In this document: positions 54,541-62,523 of the stretch, piece after piece
Position numbering within the stretch: the first letter of the stretch is position 1
How the letters are laid out: each line of letters opens with the position of its first letter
From: Parasphingorhabdus flavimaris
Lineage (GTDB): Bacteria; Pseudomonadota; Alphaproteobacteria; Sphingomonadales; Sphingomonadaceae
NCBI RefSeq assembly: GCF_013371215.1
Contig: NZ_JABWMH010000001.1
Span: 248,001-312,000 of the forward strand
DNA: 64,000 bases
Reading direction: 5' to 3'
Position numbers and translations under genes: made by a program
The notes under the pieces: generated by a model
Seen by the model: the letters and a program-made list of their open reading frames with translations, nothing else
The model's database searches: none
What the model was told of the DNA's origin: nothing

Positions 54541-56535
54541 CTACAGACCCTCGCAGACATTTTGTGCGTCGGTGTCGAGAAATGGCGCGAACGGACAACT
54601 GACGTAACGCAACCGGACATTGGCATTGCCGAGATCGACCACGATATTGTCGGCCCGTATCGCCTTTGGCGCATTGCCGATACTGCCAACACGCTGTCCG
54701 GCGTTGTGCAGTCCCAGAAAGCTGATCATGTCATCCTGATCGATACCGTCACCGGAAACACCAAGACCGCCGATCAATTGATTGCCGCGATAAATTGGTA
54801 CGCTGCCTGGAAATATCTGGATGCCGTTTTCCAACCGGTTCTGTCCTGGCACCGCGTCGGGCGTGTTGGTGCACCGCATGGGCGTGTCCATCGGGGCCGC
54901 GCCGGTAACAAAGGCGAGATGCTGTCCGAGATTGGGAAAGATCAATGCTGCCTGCAGCCCGGTTGCAAAGGGGTTGAAATCTTCAATCGGGCGCGACAAC
55001 GGCCCGTGGGGTCGACCCAGTTCGCCATCCGGGAAATAGGGGCGGGAGAGATTGCCGCCAGAGCGGTCGGCAAAGGCGACCGTGCCGGTAAGGGCATTGG
55101 GATCATTCAGAAAAGTCCGGACCCGTCCTACAAATGCGGCGACATCCGTATCGGGATTGCCGAGCAGGTCGGATGCGGCGACGCTATTGGAAAAAAAGGA
55201 TGCTGTCCGCGCTTTTTGCAGGGATACGTCGGTCCCGAATATCGGCGCATCGGGCGACCGGACTATGCCCAGTATCTCGCCGTGGGTATCGACGATCGAG
55301 ATGGATACTTGCGCGCGGCTGTCGAGCGGTTGCCGGATTTGCGCGCGCGCACGCGACATGATGATGAACGCTTCTTCCAGTATCGCGCGGGTCTCGGCGG
55401 CGGTCAGTGGCGTCGTTACGCTCGCGCCGTCGGTTGCGCCGCGAATCGGGAAGCGATTGGTGCCCGCGCCATCGGACAAGACGAATGCGTCGCGGTTCTT
55501 GAATTCCGTCGCGGTGGAGGAGCGAATGCCGGATGCCTCGGTGCCATAAGCCGAGCCGGCGATGATAACATTGGCAGCATAGCCTTTCACCGCAATCAAA
55601 TTGCCGGCAGTGCCGCTAATCGCCGCATAATTGCTTTGCAGAGGCGCGAGGTCGCTGACCACAACATCGCTGAATCGAAGCTGTGTTCCATCTACCGAAA
55701 TCCGGTTGGCGGTCACCGCGGCCGGTGGTGCAAACCCCTGAATCCCCGCCAGCGCAATCGCTTCCTCGTCATCGTCATCGATATCGAGAATATTTGGGTC
55801 AAAGCCATAGTCACCGTCACCCATCACGCCGATGGCACCGACAACAACGCCGTTTTTGTAAAGGGGCAAGCCGCCGGGATCGGCAGACAGGCCGAGAGGA
55901 GAGCGTTTGGGCCCGATCAGCGCCGCCGTGCCGACGTTACCAAATCTCTGGTTGAAATCGGAGCAGGGCAACTGGCTGAACTGCACGCCGAACAAGGGGC
56001 CGCTTTCCAGGCCCGCCGTGGTCGGAGCTGGCGGAAAATGTTCCTGGACGATCTGGCTCGCCGTCCGGCTGGAAAAGGCATTGCCGGCGCTCGACAGATA
56101 GGCGCCGGTCACCGCTTTTGCGATGGCGCCTGCGGCGGCTGGCACCTCGACGCCCTGGACATCGACCAGAGGATTGTTGATGGCACCCAGTGCAGTGCGT
56201 GCGCTGGTGGTCGCGGTCGGCCTTGCGCCGTTCATTTCAAACACCGCCAGCACGTTGCCGACCCTGTCCGTCACCGCGATTACGGAGGGCAGGTTGCGGG
56301 CGGTGGCTTCGCCGACGGCCTGCGCAATGATGGTCTGCACGTCTGTAACGGTGAGCGATTCCTGTGCGGGGGCCGTATAAGCGCCGCCATTGCCGTCAAC
56401 CGGGGACGGGGTGGGTGTCGGGGATGGCGAGGGCGACGGTGTGCCGCCGAAATCATTGCTGCCGCCATCACCACCGCAAGATGTCAGCAGCAGTGCTGCG
56501 GCAGAAATTGCAGAGGTCAGAAAGGTCTTGCGCAT
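54541..56535 (-). CDS. Lipoprotein with HbpS/GlcG-like heme-binding domains
   Basis: A 664-aa lipoprotein. The signal peptide ends in a lipobox (LLLTSC, Cys about residue 20), followed by a Gly and Ser/Pro/Thr linker. Two HbpS/GlcG-like modules follow: module 1 from SLTVTDVQTIIAQAVGEA to GGLPLYKNGVVVGAIGVMGDG (about 60-250) and module 2 from LTAAETRAILEEAFIIMSRARA to GSVPIYRGNQLIGGLGVSGDG (about 375-620). HbpS-type domains bind heme or cobalamin and sense redox state. ATG 56535 with AGAGGA upstream is preferred over TTG 56541. It is 11 nt after the penta-heme cytochrome and 5 nt before the barrel. Confidence 0.85.
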   Translation of the reverse strand: MRKTFLTSAISAAALLLTSCGGDGGSNDFGGTPSPSPSPTPTPSPVDGNGGAYTAPAQESLTVTDVQTIIAQAVGEATARNLPSVIAVTDRVGNVLAVFEMNGARPTATTSARTALGAINNPLVDVQGVEVPAAAGAIAKAVTGAYLSSAGNAFSSRTASQIVQEHFPPAPTTAGLESGPLFGVQFSQLPCSDFNQRFGNVGTAALIGPKRSPLGLSADPGGLPLYKNGVVVGAIGVMGDGDYGFDPNILDIDDDDEEAIALAGIQGFAPPAAVTANRISVDGTQLRFSDVVVSDLAPLQSNYAAISGTAGNLIAVKGYAANVIIAGSAYGTEASGIRSSTATEFKNRDAFVLSDGAGTNRFPIRGATDGASVTTPLTAAETRAILEEAFIIMSRARAQIRQPLDSRAQVSISIVDTHGEILGIVRSPDAPIFGTDVSLQKARTASFFSNSVAASDLLGNPDTDVAAFVGRVRTFLNDPNALTGTVAFADRSGGNLSRPYFPDGELGRPHGPLSRPIEDFNPFATGLQAALIFPNLGQHLAFVTGAAPMDTPMRCTNTPDAVPGQNRLENGIQIFPGSVPIYRGNQLIGGLGVSGDGIDQDDMISFLGLHNAGQRVGSIGNAPKAIRADNIVVDLGNANVRLRYVSCPFAPFLDTDAQNVCEGL

Positions 56536-56546
56536 CACCAAATCCT

Positions 56547-57953
56547 CTAGCGCAGCGACCGGATCGTGCGCACGGCGCTACCCAATGCGCGGCGATATTT
56601 CAGCGGTTCATAGCTATTGGGTTCATCGACAGCGGCATAAGCGATGTTGATCTGGCCGCGCAGGCTGGCGGCGGCGGATTCGCTGACCTGGCCGCTGTTG
56701 ACCAGTCCGTTGAGCAAAGTGTCCACGGCCATGACCGCCTGTACGCTGCCTTCATAGTCGGTGAAACGCGGCGATATGGCCTGACCGGCGATGGTTTCCA
56801 TGATCTGGAACGTCTGATCGCGACCGAAGCTGGCGCGGGAGAAACGGTCCGCGAGCTGGCCGGCATATTGCCGCAATCTGGCCGCCTCCTGTACGGCGGG
56901 TTCCCGGCCTTGCGCCATTGCTGCGTGGAAGGCTTTAGACCGGGCGTCGAAATCAGCAGCAATGTCTGGCGCGGCGACTTTGATCGCGGCGCTGAGCATG
57001 ATCATATTTTCATCATTATAGGGCGGCATGCCTTCGGGAATCGGGCGGCCGGGATTGTTGACCGACGTCGGGCGGGCCGACGGGTCATCATAAATCCGGC
57101 GGTGACAGCTGTGGCAGTCGTAGAAATAGAATTCGGGGAAAATGCCCTCGGTGGCGATTGCCGGTTTGGTGAACAGGTTGAGCGAGCGTTCGAGCGCCAT
57201 CGCCTGACCTACCGCCCAGAACTGGACGCTGTTGGTCCGGCCCTTGCGGCGGATATAGTCGACATCCTCGTCATGATGTTGTTGCAGGGTGGAGAAGAGG
57301 TCCATCTCGAAGGAAATGCGCGGATGACCGGCAGCCATGATCTTGTGATCGACAAACTGGCCTTTTTTGGCGCTGCCGAAATGACAGTCGAGACAGACGC
57401 TGGCGCGGGCCTTGGGATTGTCGAGCGGGATCAGGCCCCGGGCAACATTGCGGGCGTGGCTGGCGCCGACCGCATAATGGCTTGAAATCCAGCCGGATGA
57501 TGCACCGTGGCAGGATTCGCACCCGACGCCGTCATTGGTCTGGAAGCGCGGGCCCTTGCGCGCCGCGTCGGTGGTGTGGCAACCGAGGCATTCGGAGGCG
57601 GATGCCGCATCCTTGAGGCCGAGACGCTTGGCAATCGCAATGCTGCGTGGTTCGCGGAGGACGCGGAAAGCGCGGCTGTGGGCGCCACCGGGGGTCGACT
57701 CTTCCTGCCAGCGCATGATCTCGTCCTGCCGGACAATCGCGCCATCGGCTTCCTGTCGTCCGTGGCAAGTGGTGGCACCGCAAGAAGCCACACCGAGGTA
57801 GGTGCCACTGGCAAGGTCGGTGGCTGCTTCAACCGGGGCAGTGCTGGCCATGGTCGAGACGAACAAGGCCGCTCCGACCAGTGACGAGCAGAAAAGGCTA
57901 GCGGCCAGTACCGGCCAGCTAGGTATTCCTGATATTATCTTCCCCATTTGCAT
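56547..57953 (-). CDS. Multiheme c554-like cytochrome c (five predicted hemes)
   Basis: A 468-aa exported cytochrome with a signal peptide (about 1-45, ending VEAAT). Heme sites: an unusual CGATTCH (C-x4-CH) at 58-64, then CLGCH 122, CESCH 145, CLDCH 187 and CHSCH 280. The first site sits where cytochrome c554-type proteins have their CxxCH (SCG..CH followed by a W..S..H pattern), so it is likely a genuine heme site. The C-terminal ~170 residues are helical without heme. It would be a periplasmic electron carrier, first gene of the operon. Start ATG 57953 or 57947. Confidence 0.9.
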   Translation of the reverse strand: MQMGKIISGIPSWPVLAASLFCSSLVGAALFVSTMASTAPVEAATDLASGTYLGVASCGATTCHGRQEADGAIVRQDEIMRWQEESTPGGAHSRAFRVLREPRSIAIAKRLGLKDAASASECLGCHTTDAARKGPRFQTNDGVGCESCHGASSGWISSHYAVGASHARNVARGLIPLDNPKARASVCLDCHFGSAKKGQFVDHKIMAAGHPRISFEMDLFSTLQQHHDEDVDYIRRKGRTNSVQFWAVGQAMALERSLNLFTKPAIATEGIFPEFYFYDCHSCHRRIYDDPSARPTSVNNPGRPIPEGMPPYNDENMIMLSAAIKVAAPDIAADFDARSKAFHAAMAQGREPAVQEAARLRQYAGQLADRFSRASFGRDQTFQIMETIAGQAISPRFTDYEGSVQAVMAVDTLLNGLVNSGQVSESAAASLRGQINIAYAAVDEPNSYEPLKYRRALGSAVRTIRSLR

Positions 57954-57964
57954 CGTTGCGCATT

Positions 57965-57980
57965 CCGGTTTTTAAACCGG
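57965..57980. promoter_or_regulatory. Inverted repeat before the cytochrome operon
   Basis: CCGGTTT-TT-AAACCGG begins 12 nt upstream of the first start codon of the cytochrome operon. It may be an operator or a hairpin in the leader. I saw no FNR-type TTGAT-N4-ATCAA site in the 262-nt gap to the aldehyde dehydrogenase gene. Confidence 0.35.
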
Positions 57981-58215
57981 TCTCCTCATCCAGCACGACG
58001 CGACCCTTGCCGTTTCCCCATAACGAGCATGATACCTATCCCCCAATCCATGCTCAATGCAAACAAAAATGCCCGATTTCTTTTATTTTTTAGAGCCTTG
58101 TGGATGCCGGGCAGGGACGACGGAATAGCGATGCGACCGGCGGGCAACGGTCATCGGTGCAAGCGCACTGGCGCGCCGGAAGCAAATCTTCCCGGGCGCG
58201 GGATGTTCCGAGCGA

Positions 58216-59655
58216 CTAGCCCGGCTTGCGCCGGATCACCAGATTGCGGATTTCGGTCATGTCTTCCATCGCGAATCTGATGCCCTCGCGGCCCAGGCCG
58301 CTGTCCTTGACGCCACCATAAGGCATGTTGTCGACGCGATAGGATGGCACGTCGTTGATCACGACGCCGCCGACATCAAGCCGGTCCCACGCATCCAGCG
58401 TCTTGAAAATATCGCGGGTGAAGATGCCGGCCTGCAGCCCGAACTTGCTGTCGTTGACCTCGTCCAAGGCGGCGCCGAAATCGCTGAATTTGGAGAGCAG
58501 GGCGAGCGGACCGAAGGCTTCCTCGCGATAGGCGTCGGCGCTGGTGTCGACATTTTCCAAGAGCGTCGCCTCCAGCATGTTGCCCTTGCGATTGCCGCCA
58601 CATAGCAAAGTCGCTCCACCGGCGACGGCGCTCTCGATCCAGCCGTGCAGGCGGCTGGCTTCGCCTTCGGAAATCATCGGGCCGATAAATGTGTCGCGAT
58701 TCTTCGGATCCCCGGAGACCAGCGTCCTGGTCCTGGCGACCAGCATGTCCCTGAAAGTGTCGTAGATTTTTTCGTGGATGATGATCCGCTGGACGCCGAT
58801 GCAGCTCTGGCCCGACTGGTAGAAGGCGCCAAAGACAATCCGTTCGAGCGCGTCGTCAAGATCGGCGTCATGATCGACCACCACGGCGGCATTGCCGCCC
58901 AGTTCCAGTATCACCGGCTTTTTGCCGGCCTTGGCTTTCAGATCCCAGCCGACACCGGGCGAGCCGGTAAAGGAGAGCAGCTTCAGCCGCTCGTCGGTGG
59001 TGAATAGATCGGCGCCGTCCCGGCTCGCGGGCAAAATCGAGAAGGCGCCTTTCGGCAGATCGGTTTCTGCCAGTACCTCGCCCATGATGATCGCACCCAG
59101 CGGTGTCTTGCTGGCCGGTTTCATCACGAACGGACAGCCCGCGGCAATCGCCGGAGCGACTTTATGGGCAGCGAGGTTGAGCGGGAAATTGAACGGGGAA
59201 ATGAAGCTGCATGGCCCGATCGGCACGCGTTTCCACATGCCCATATAGCCCTTGGCACGCGCCGAGATATCGAGCGGCTGCACTTCGCCGTAGTTGCGGA
59301 CGGATTCTTCTGCAGCGATCCGGAATGTATCGATCAGTCGTCCGACTTCGCCTTCCGCATCCTTGATCGGTTTGCCCGCTTCGACGCACAGCGAATAGGC
59401 GAGCTCGTCATAGCGTTCCTTGAACCGGTCGACGCAATGCTGCAGCACGTTCTGCCGCTCGTAACTGGCCATCGCGGCCATCGGTTCCGTGGCAGATACC
59501 GCCCCCGCGATCGCTTCGTCAATGACATCGGGTGTCGCCAACGCCGTCCGGAAAGCCACTTCATTGGTATATTTGTCGGTGACTTCCAGGTCGGTATTGG
59601 GCTGCACCGCTTCATTGTTGAGATAGAGCGGATAGACGTCTTTCAATTTGGTCAT
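58216..59655 (-). CDS. Aldehyde dehydrogenase family protein
   Basis: A 479-aa NAD(P)-dependent aldehyde dehydrogenase. The catalytic Cys is in FYQSGQSCIGVQRI (about residue 281), the Glu in VILELGGNAAVV, and the cofactor loop SFTGSPGVGWDLKAKAG is typical. Substrate not identifiable. ATG 59655 lies 11 nt after the acetolactate-synthase-like gene, so they form an operon; a TTG at 59670 would overlap it. The pair suggests that a carbonyl product of the first enzyme is oxidised here (inference). Confidence 0.94.
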   Translation of the reverse strand: MTKLKDVYPLYLNNEAVQPNTDLEVTDKYTNEVAFRTALATPDVIDEAIAGAVSATEPMAAMASYERQNVLQHCVDRFKERYDELAYSLCVEAGKPIKDAEGEVGRLIDTFRIAAEESVRNYGEVQPLDISARAKGYMGMWKRVPIGPCSFISPFNFPLNLAAHKVAPAIAAGCPFVMKPASKTPLGAIIMGEVLAETDLPKGAFSILPASRDGADLFTTDERLKLLSFTGSPGVGWDLKAKAGKKPVILELGGNAAVVVDHDADLDDALERIVFGAFYQSGQSCIGVQRIIIHEKIYDTFRDMLVARTRTLVSGDPKNRDTFIGPMISEGEASRLHGWIESAVAGGATLLCGGNRKGNMLEATLLENVDTSADAYREEAFGPLALLSKFSDFGAALDEVNDSKFGLQAGIFTRDIFKTLDAWDRLDVGGVVINDVPSYRVDNMPYGGVKDSGLGREGIRFAMEDMTEIRNLVIRRKPG

Positions 59656-59666
59656 AAATGTCTCGT

Positions 59667-61313
59667 TCAAACCTTCGCGCTGAGTTCCTTGATCTCGTTG
59701 TTCAAAATGCGATCATTGTCGGAATAGTCGACCGGGACCTCGATCAGATGCACGCCTTCGCTGTTCAGGCATTTGTCGATCGTTTCCTGAAGATCTTTCG
59801 CGCTGGTGATCCGGTAGCCATTGGCACCATAAGCCTCTGCATATTTGACAAAATCGGGGTTTCCATAAGTCAGGCCCCAATCCTTGAAGCCCATATTCGC
59901 CTGTTTCCAACGGATCATGCCGTAGCTGTTGTCGTTGAGAACCAGCACGGTGATGTTGAGCTTTAACCGTACAGCGGTTTCCATTTCCTGGCTGTTCATC
60001 ATGAAGCCGCCGTCGCCGCAGATCGCCATGACCTTGCGGTCGGGGTAGACCATCGCCGATGCCATGGCCGATGGCAGTCCGGCGCCCATCGTCGCCAGCG
60101 CATTGTCGAGCAATACGGTATTCGCCTGGCGCGCCTTGTAATTGCGGGCGAACCAGATTTTATAGACGCCATTGTCGAGGCAGATGATTCCGTCAGCCGG
60201 CATCGCTTCGCGGACGACCTTGACGAGATGCGGTGGATAGATCGGGCAACGGACATCGTCGTCCATCGAATCCGTATGCTCTTCCTCGGCCCGGCGCGCC
60301 TTGTACATCGCGTCGAAATTCCAGCTGCCGGACGGAACAATATCTTCCTTCATCTGCCAGATCGCGTTGCCGATATCGCCGATCACCTCGATCTGCGGGA
60401 AATAGACCGGATCCACTTCGGCGCTGTTCATCGAGACGTGGATGACTTCGGTGCTGCCGGTGGCCATGAAGAAGGGCGGCTTTTCGATCACGTCATGGCC
60501 GACATTGATGATCAGGTCGGCGGATTCGATCGCGCGGTGGACAAAGTCGTTTGCCGACAGCGCCGCGCAGCCCATGAATTCCTTGTGGGTTTCATCGACC
60601 ACGCCCTTGCCGAGCTGGGTGGTGACGAAGGGAATACCGGTCTTCTCGATAAATTGCGTCAGCATGCGCCCGGTCGTGGTCCGGTTGGCGCCGCCGCCGA
60701 CGACGATGATCGGGGATTTGGCGTTTTCGATTTTCTTGGTCGCGGCGCGCACGGCCTTGGCTTCGGCGATGGGCCGCCGGGCGAGGCTGGGAGTGATCGG
60801 CGTCGAATCCGTGTCTTCGTCGGCGATATCCTCGGGAAATTCGATATGGGTCGCGCCGGGCTTTTCTTCTTCAGCCAGCCGGATCGCTTCGCGCACGCGG
60901 CTCGGGATATTGTCGGCCGACGCAAGTTGATGGGTGAATTTGGTGATCGGGCCCATCATGTCGACGACGTCGAGAATCTGGAAACGACCCTGTTTGGATT
61001 TCTTGATCGGCTTTTGCCCGGTGACCATCAGGATCGGCATTCCGCCCAATTGCGCATAGGCCGCTGCCGTCACCAGATTGGTCGCGCCGGGTCCGAGCGT
61101 TGCCATGCAGACGCCGGTCTTGCCGGTATGGCGGCCGTAGGTTGCAGCCATGAAACCGGCGCCCTGTTCGTGCCGGGTGAGAATGAGTTTGATTTTCTTG
61201 GAGCGCGACAGGCTGTCGAGCATGTCGAGATTTTCTTCGCCGGGAACGCCGAACAGATATTCAACGCCTTCGTTCTCGAGACATTCTACGAACAGATCGG
61301 ATGCTTTGGTCAT
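59667..61313 (-). CDS. Thiamine-diphosphate enzyme, acetolactate synthase large-subunit type
   Basis: A 548-aa ThDP enzyme. The catalytic Glu is in FGVPGEENLD (residue ~25), the ThDP-binding motif in CGDGGFMMNSQEMETAV then VLVLNDNSYG (about 420-455). It lacks a neighbouring small regulatory subunit, unlike biosynthetic IlvB/IlvH, and pairs instead with an aldehyde dehydrogenase. This gene pair is recurrent in proteobacteria and its role is not settled. ATG 61313 gives the canonical MTKASDLFVECLENEGV start; the open frame to 61373 is not needed. Confidence 0.92.
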   Translation of the reverse strand: MTKASDLFVECLENEGVEYLFGVPGEENLDMLDSLSRSKKIKLILTRHEQGAGFMAATYGRHTGKTGVCMATLGPGATNLVTAAAYAQLGGMPILMVTGQKPIKKSKQGRFQILDVVDMMGPITKFTHQLASADNIPSRVREAIRLAEEEKPGATHIEFPEDIADEDTDSTPITPSLARRPIAEAKAVRAATKKIENAKSPIIVVGGGANRTTTGRMLTQFIEKTGIPFVTTQLGKGVVDETHKEFMGCAALSANDFVHRAIESADLIINVGHDVIEKPPFFMATGSTEVIHVSMNSAEVDPVYFPQIEVIGDIGNAIWQMKEDIVPSGSWNFDAMYKARRAEEEHTDSMDDDVRCPIYPPHLVKVVREAMPADGIICLDNGVYKIWFARNYKARQANTVLLDNALATMGAGLPSAMASAMVYPDRKVMAICGDGGFMMNSQEMETAVRLKLNITVLVLNDNSYGMIRWKQANMGFKDWGLTYGNPDFVKYAEAYGANGYRITSAKDLQETIDKCLNSEGVHLIEVPVDYSDNDRILNNEIKELSAKV

Positions 61314-61459
61314 GTGGGTCCTTCCCTGGCCGCGATGACCAGCTGGTGTGCGAGTAAATGGCAACGACCCCAATGACCCTCAATCCCCCTCAGGAACGAG
61401 ACTCACTCTACCCCTATGTAACTGGATGGTAAGTTAAAAAACTCGGGAAGTCACCCCCT

Positions 61460-62410
61460 TCAATATCCCCGGTCGAAGTCGGCGACAGCGATCATCTCTT
61501 CGCCATTCCGGTAGCGTTCCAGATTTTTGACAAACCGGGCTGCGGCACGCTGGAACATCAGGGTTTGTGCCTGACCGGACAAATGCATGGTGATGATGCA
61601 ATTGGGCGCGTCCCAAAGCTGGTGGTCCGACGGCAGGGGCTCGGGATCGGCAACGTCGAGAGCGGCGCCGCCGATGGTCTTGTCGTTCAGCGCCGTGATC
61701 AGCGCGTCCTGATCGACCAGCGAGCCGCGCGCGATATTGACCAGCCAGGCGGAGGATTTCATCGCGGCAAATTCATCCGCGCCGAACATATGCTTCGTGT
61801 CGCTGGTCGCCGGAGCGGACACAAAGACCCAGTCAAATTCTCCGAGCCGGTCGCGCCACTCGTCAAGGCCGATGACATTGGGCTCGCCGGTCGCGGTCCG
61901 GCGTACAGCGGTAATCTCGACATCAAATCCGGACAGCTTTTTCGCAATCTGCTGGCCGATACCGCCAAAGCCGATGATCAGCGCCTTGCTGCCGTCGATC
62001 TCGGTTGTTCCCGGTGGTAGTTCGAGCCAGTTATGCTGCCGCTGGTTGTCGTTGATAATATCGCTGCGCTTGGCGGCGGCGAGCATCATCATGATCGCGA
62101 ATTCCGCGATCGGGGCGCTGTTCAGACCGGCGCCATTGGTCAGGATCGTGCCCTGGGACTTGAGCTGCTCGAGCGGAAAATGCTCGACGCCGGCGTAGAT
62201 GCTGTTGAGCCATTTGAGATTGGTTGCGGTTGCAATAATCTCGCCCATCTTGTCCTTGTCATACATGTCGAACCAGCCGATCTCGACATGCGGCGCGATC
62301 GCCATCGCTTCTTCGGTGCTGGTGAACCAGGTCACGTCAAGATCGCCGCAATGCGGTTCGACAAGCGGGCGAACAAGAGAGGCCATCGCGGCTTTCGGCT
62401 TGGTGGTCAT
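61460..62410 (-). CDS. D-2-hydroxyacid dehydrogenase
   Basis: A 316-aa NAD(P)H-dependent dehydrogenase of the D-isomer-specific 2-hydroxyacid family, which reduces 2-oxoacids. The Rossmann motif is GFGGIGQQIAKKL (about 148-160), the catalytic Arg in NIARGSLVDQDAL, the Glu/Asp in DPEPLPSDHQLW, and the His in MHLSG. Substrate unknown. It is on the same strand as the acetolactate-synthase-like gene, 146 nt upstream of it, so it may share regulation with that operon. Confidence 0.92.
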   Translation of the reverse strand: MTTKPKAAMASLVRPLVEPHCGDLDVTWFTSTEEAMAIAPHVEIGWFDMYDKDKMGEIIATATNLKWLNSIYAGVEHFPLEQLKSQGTILTNGAGLNSAPIAEFAIMMMLAAAKRSDIINDNQRQHNWLELPPGTTEIDGSKALIIGFGGIGQQIAKKLSGFDVEITAVRRTATGEPNVIGLDEWRDRLGEFDWVFVSAPATSDTKHMFGADEFAAMKSSAWLVNIARGSLVDQDALITALNDKTIGGAALDVADPEPLPSDHQLWDAPNCIITMHLSGQAQTLMFQRAAARFVKNLERYRNGEEMIAVADFDRGY

Positions 62411-62523
62411 CGCATCATTCTCCTAAAAATCGCCGTTCCCTTTTTGACGGGAATCAGTCCTTGTTTTCAACTATTACGCAACCGGTTTCCCTGCTTGGTG
62501 TCGGGATAACAGGGGACGAAAAT

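Noticed and set aside
52658-54607. A 649-aa open frame opposite the barrel gene, and a similar 662-aa frame at 54562-56550
   Set aside because: Both are antisense shadows of real genes, and neither shows a signal peptide or a recognisable domain.
57954-58215. FNR or ArcA-type anaerobic control site before the cytochrome operon
   Set aside because: No TTGAT-N4-ATCAA or close variant was found in the gap.
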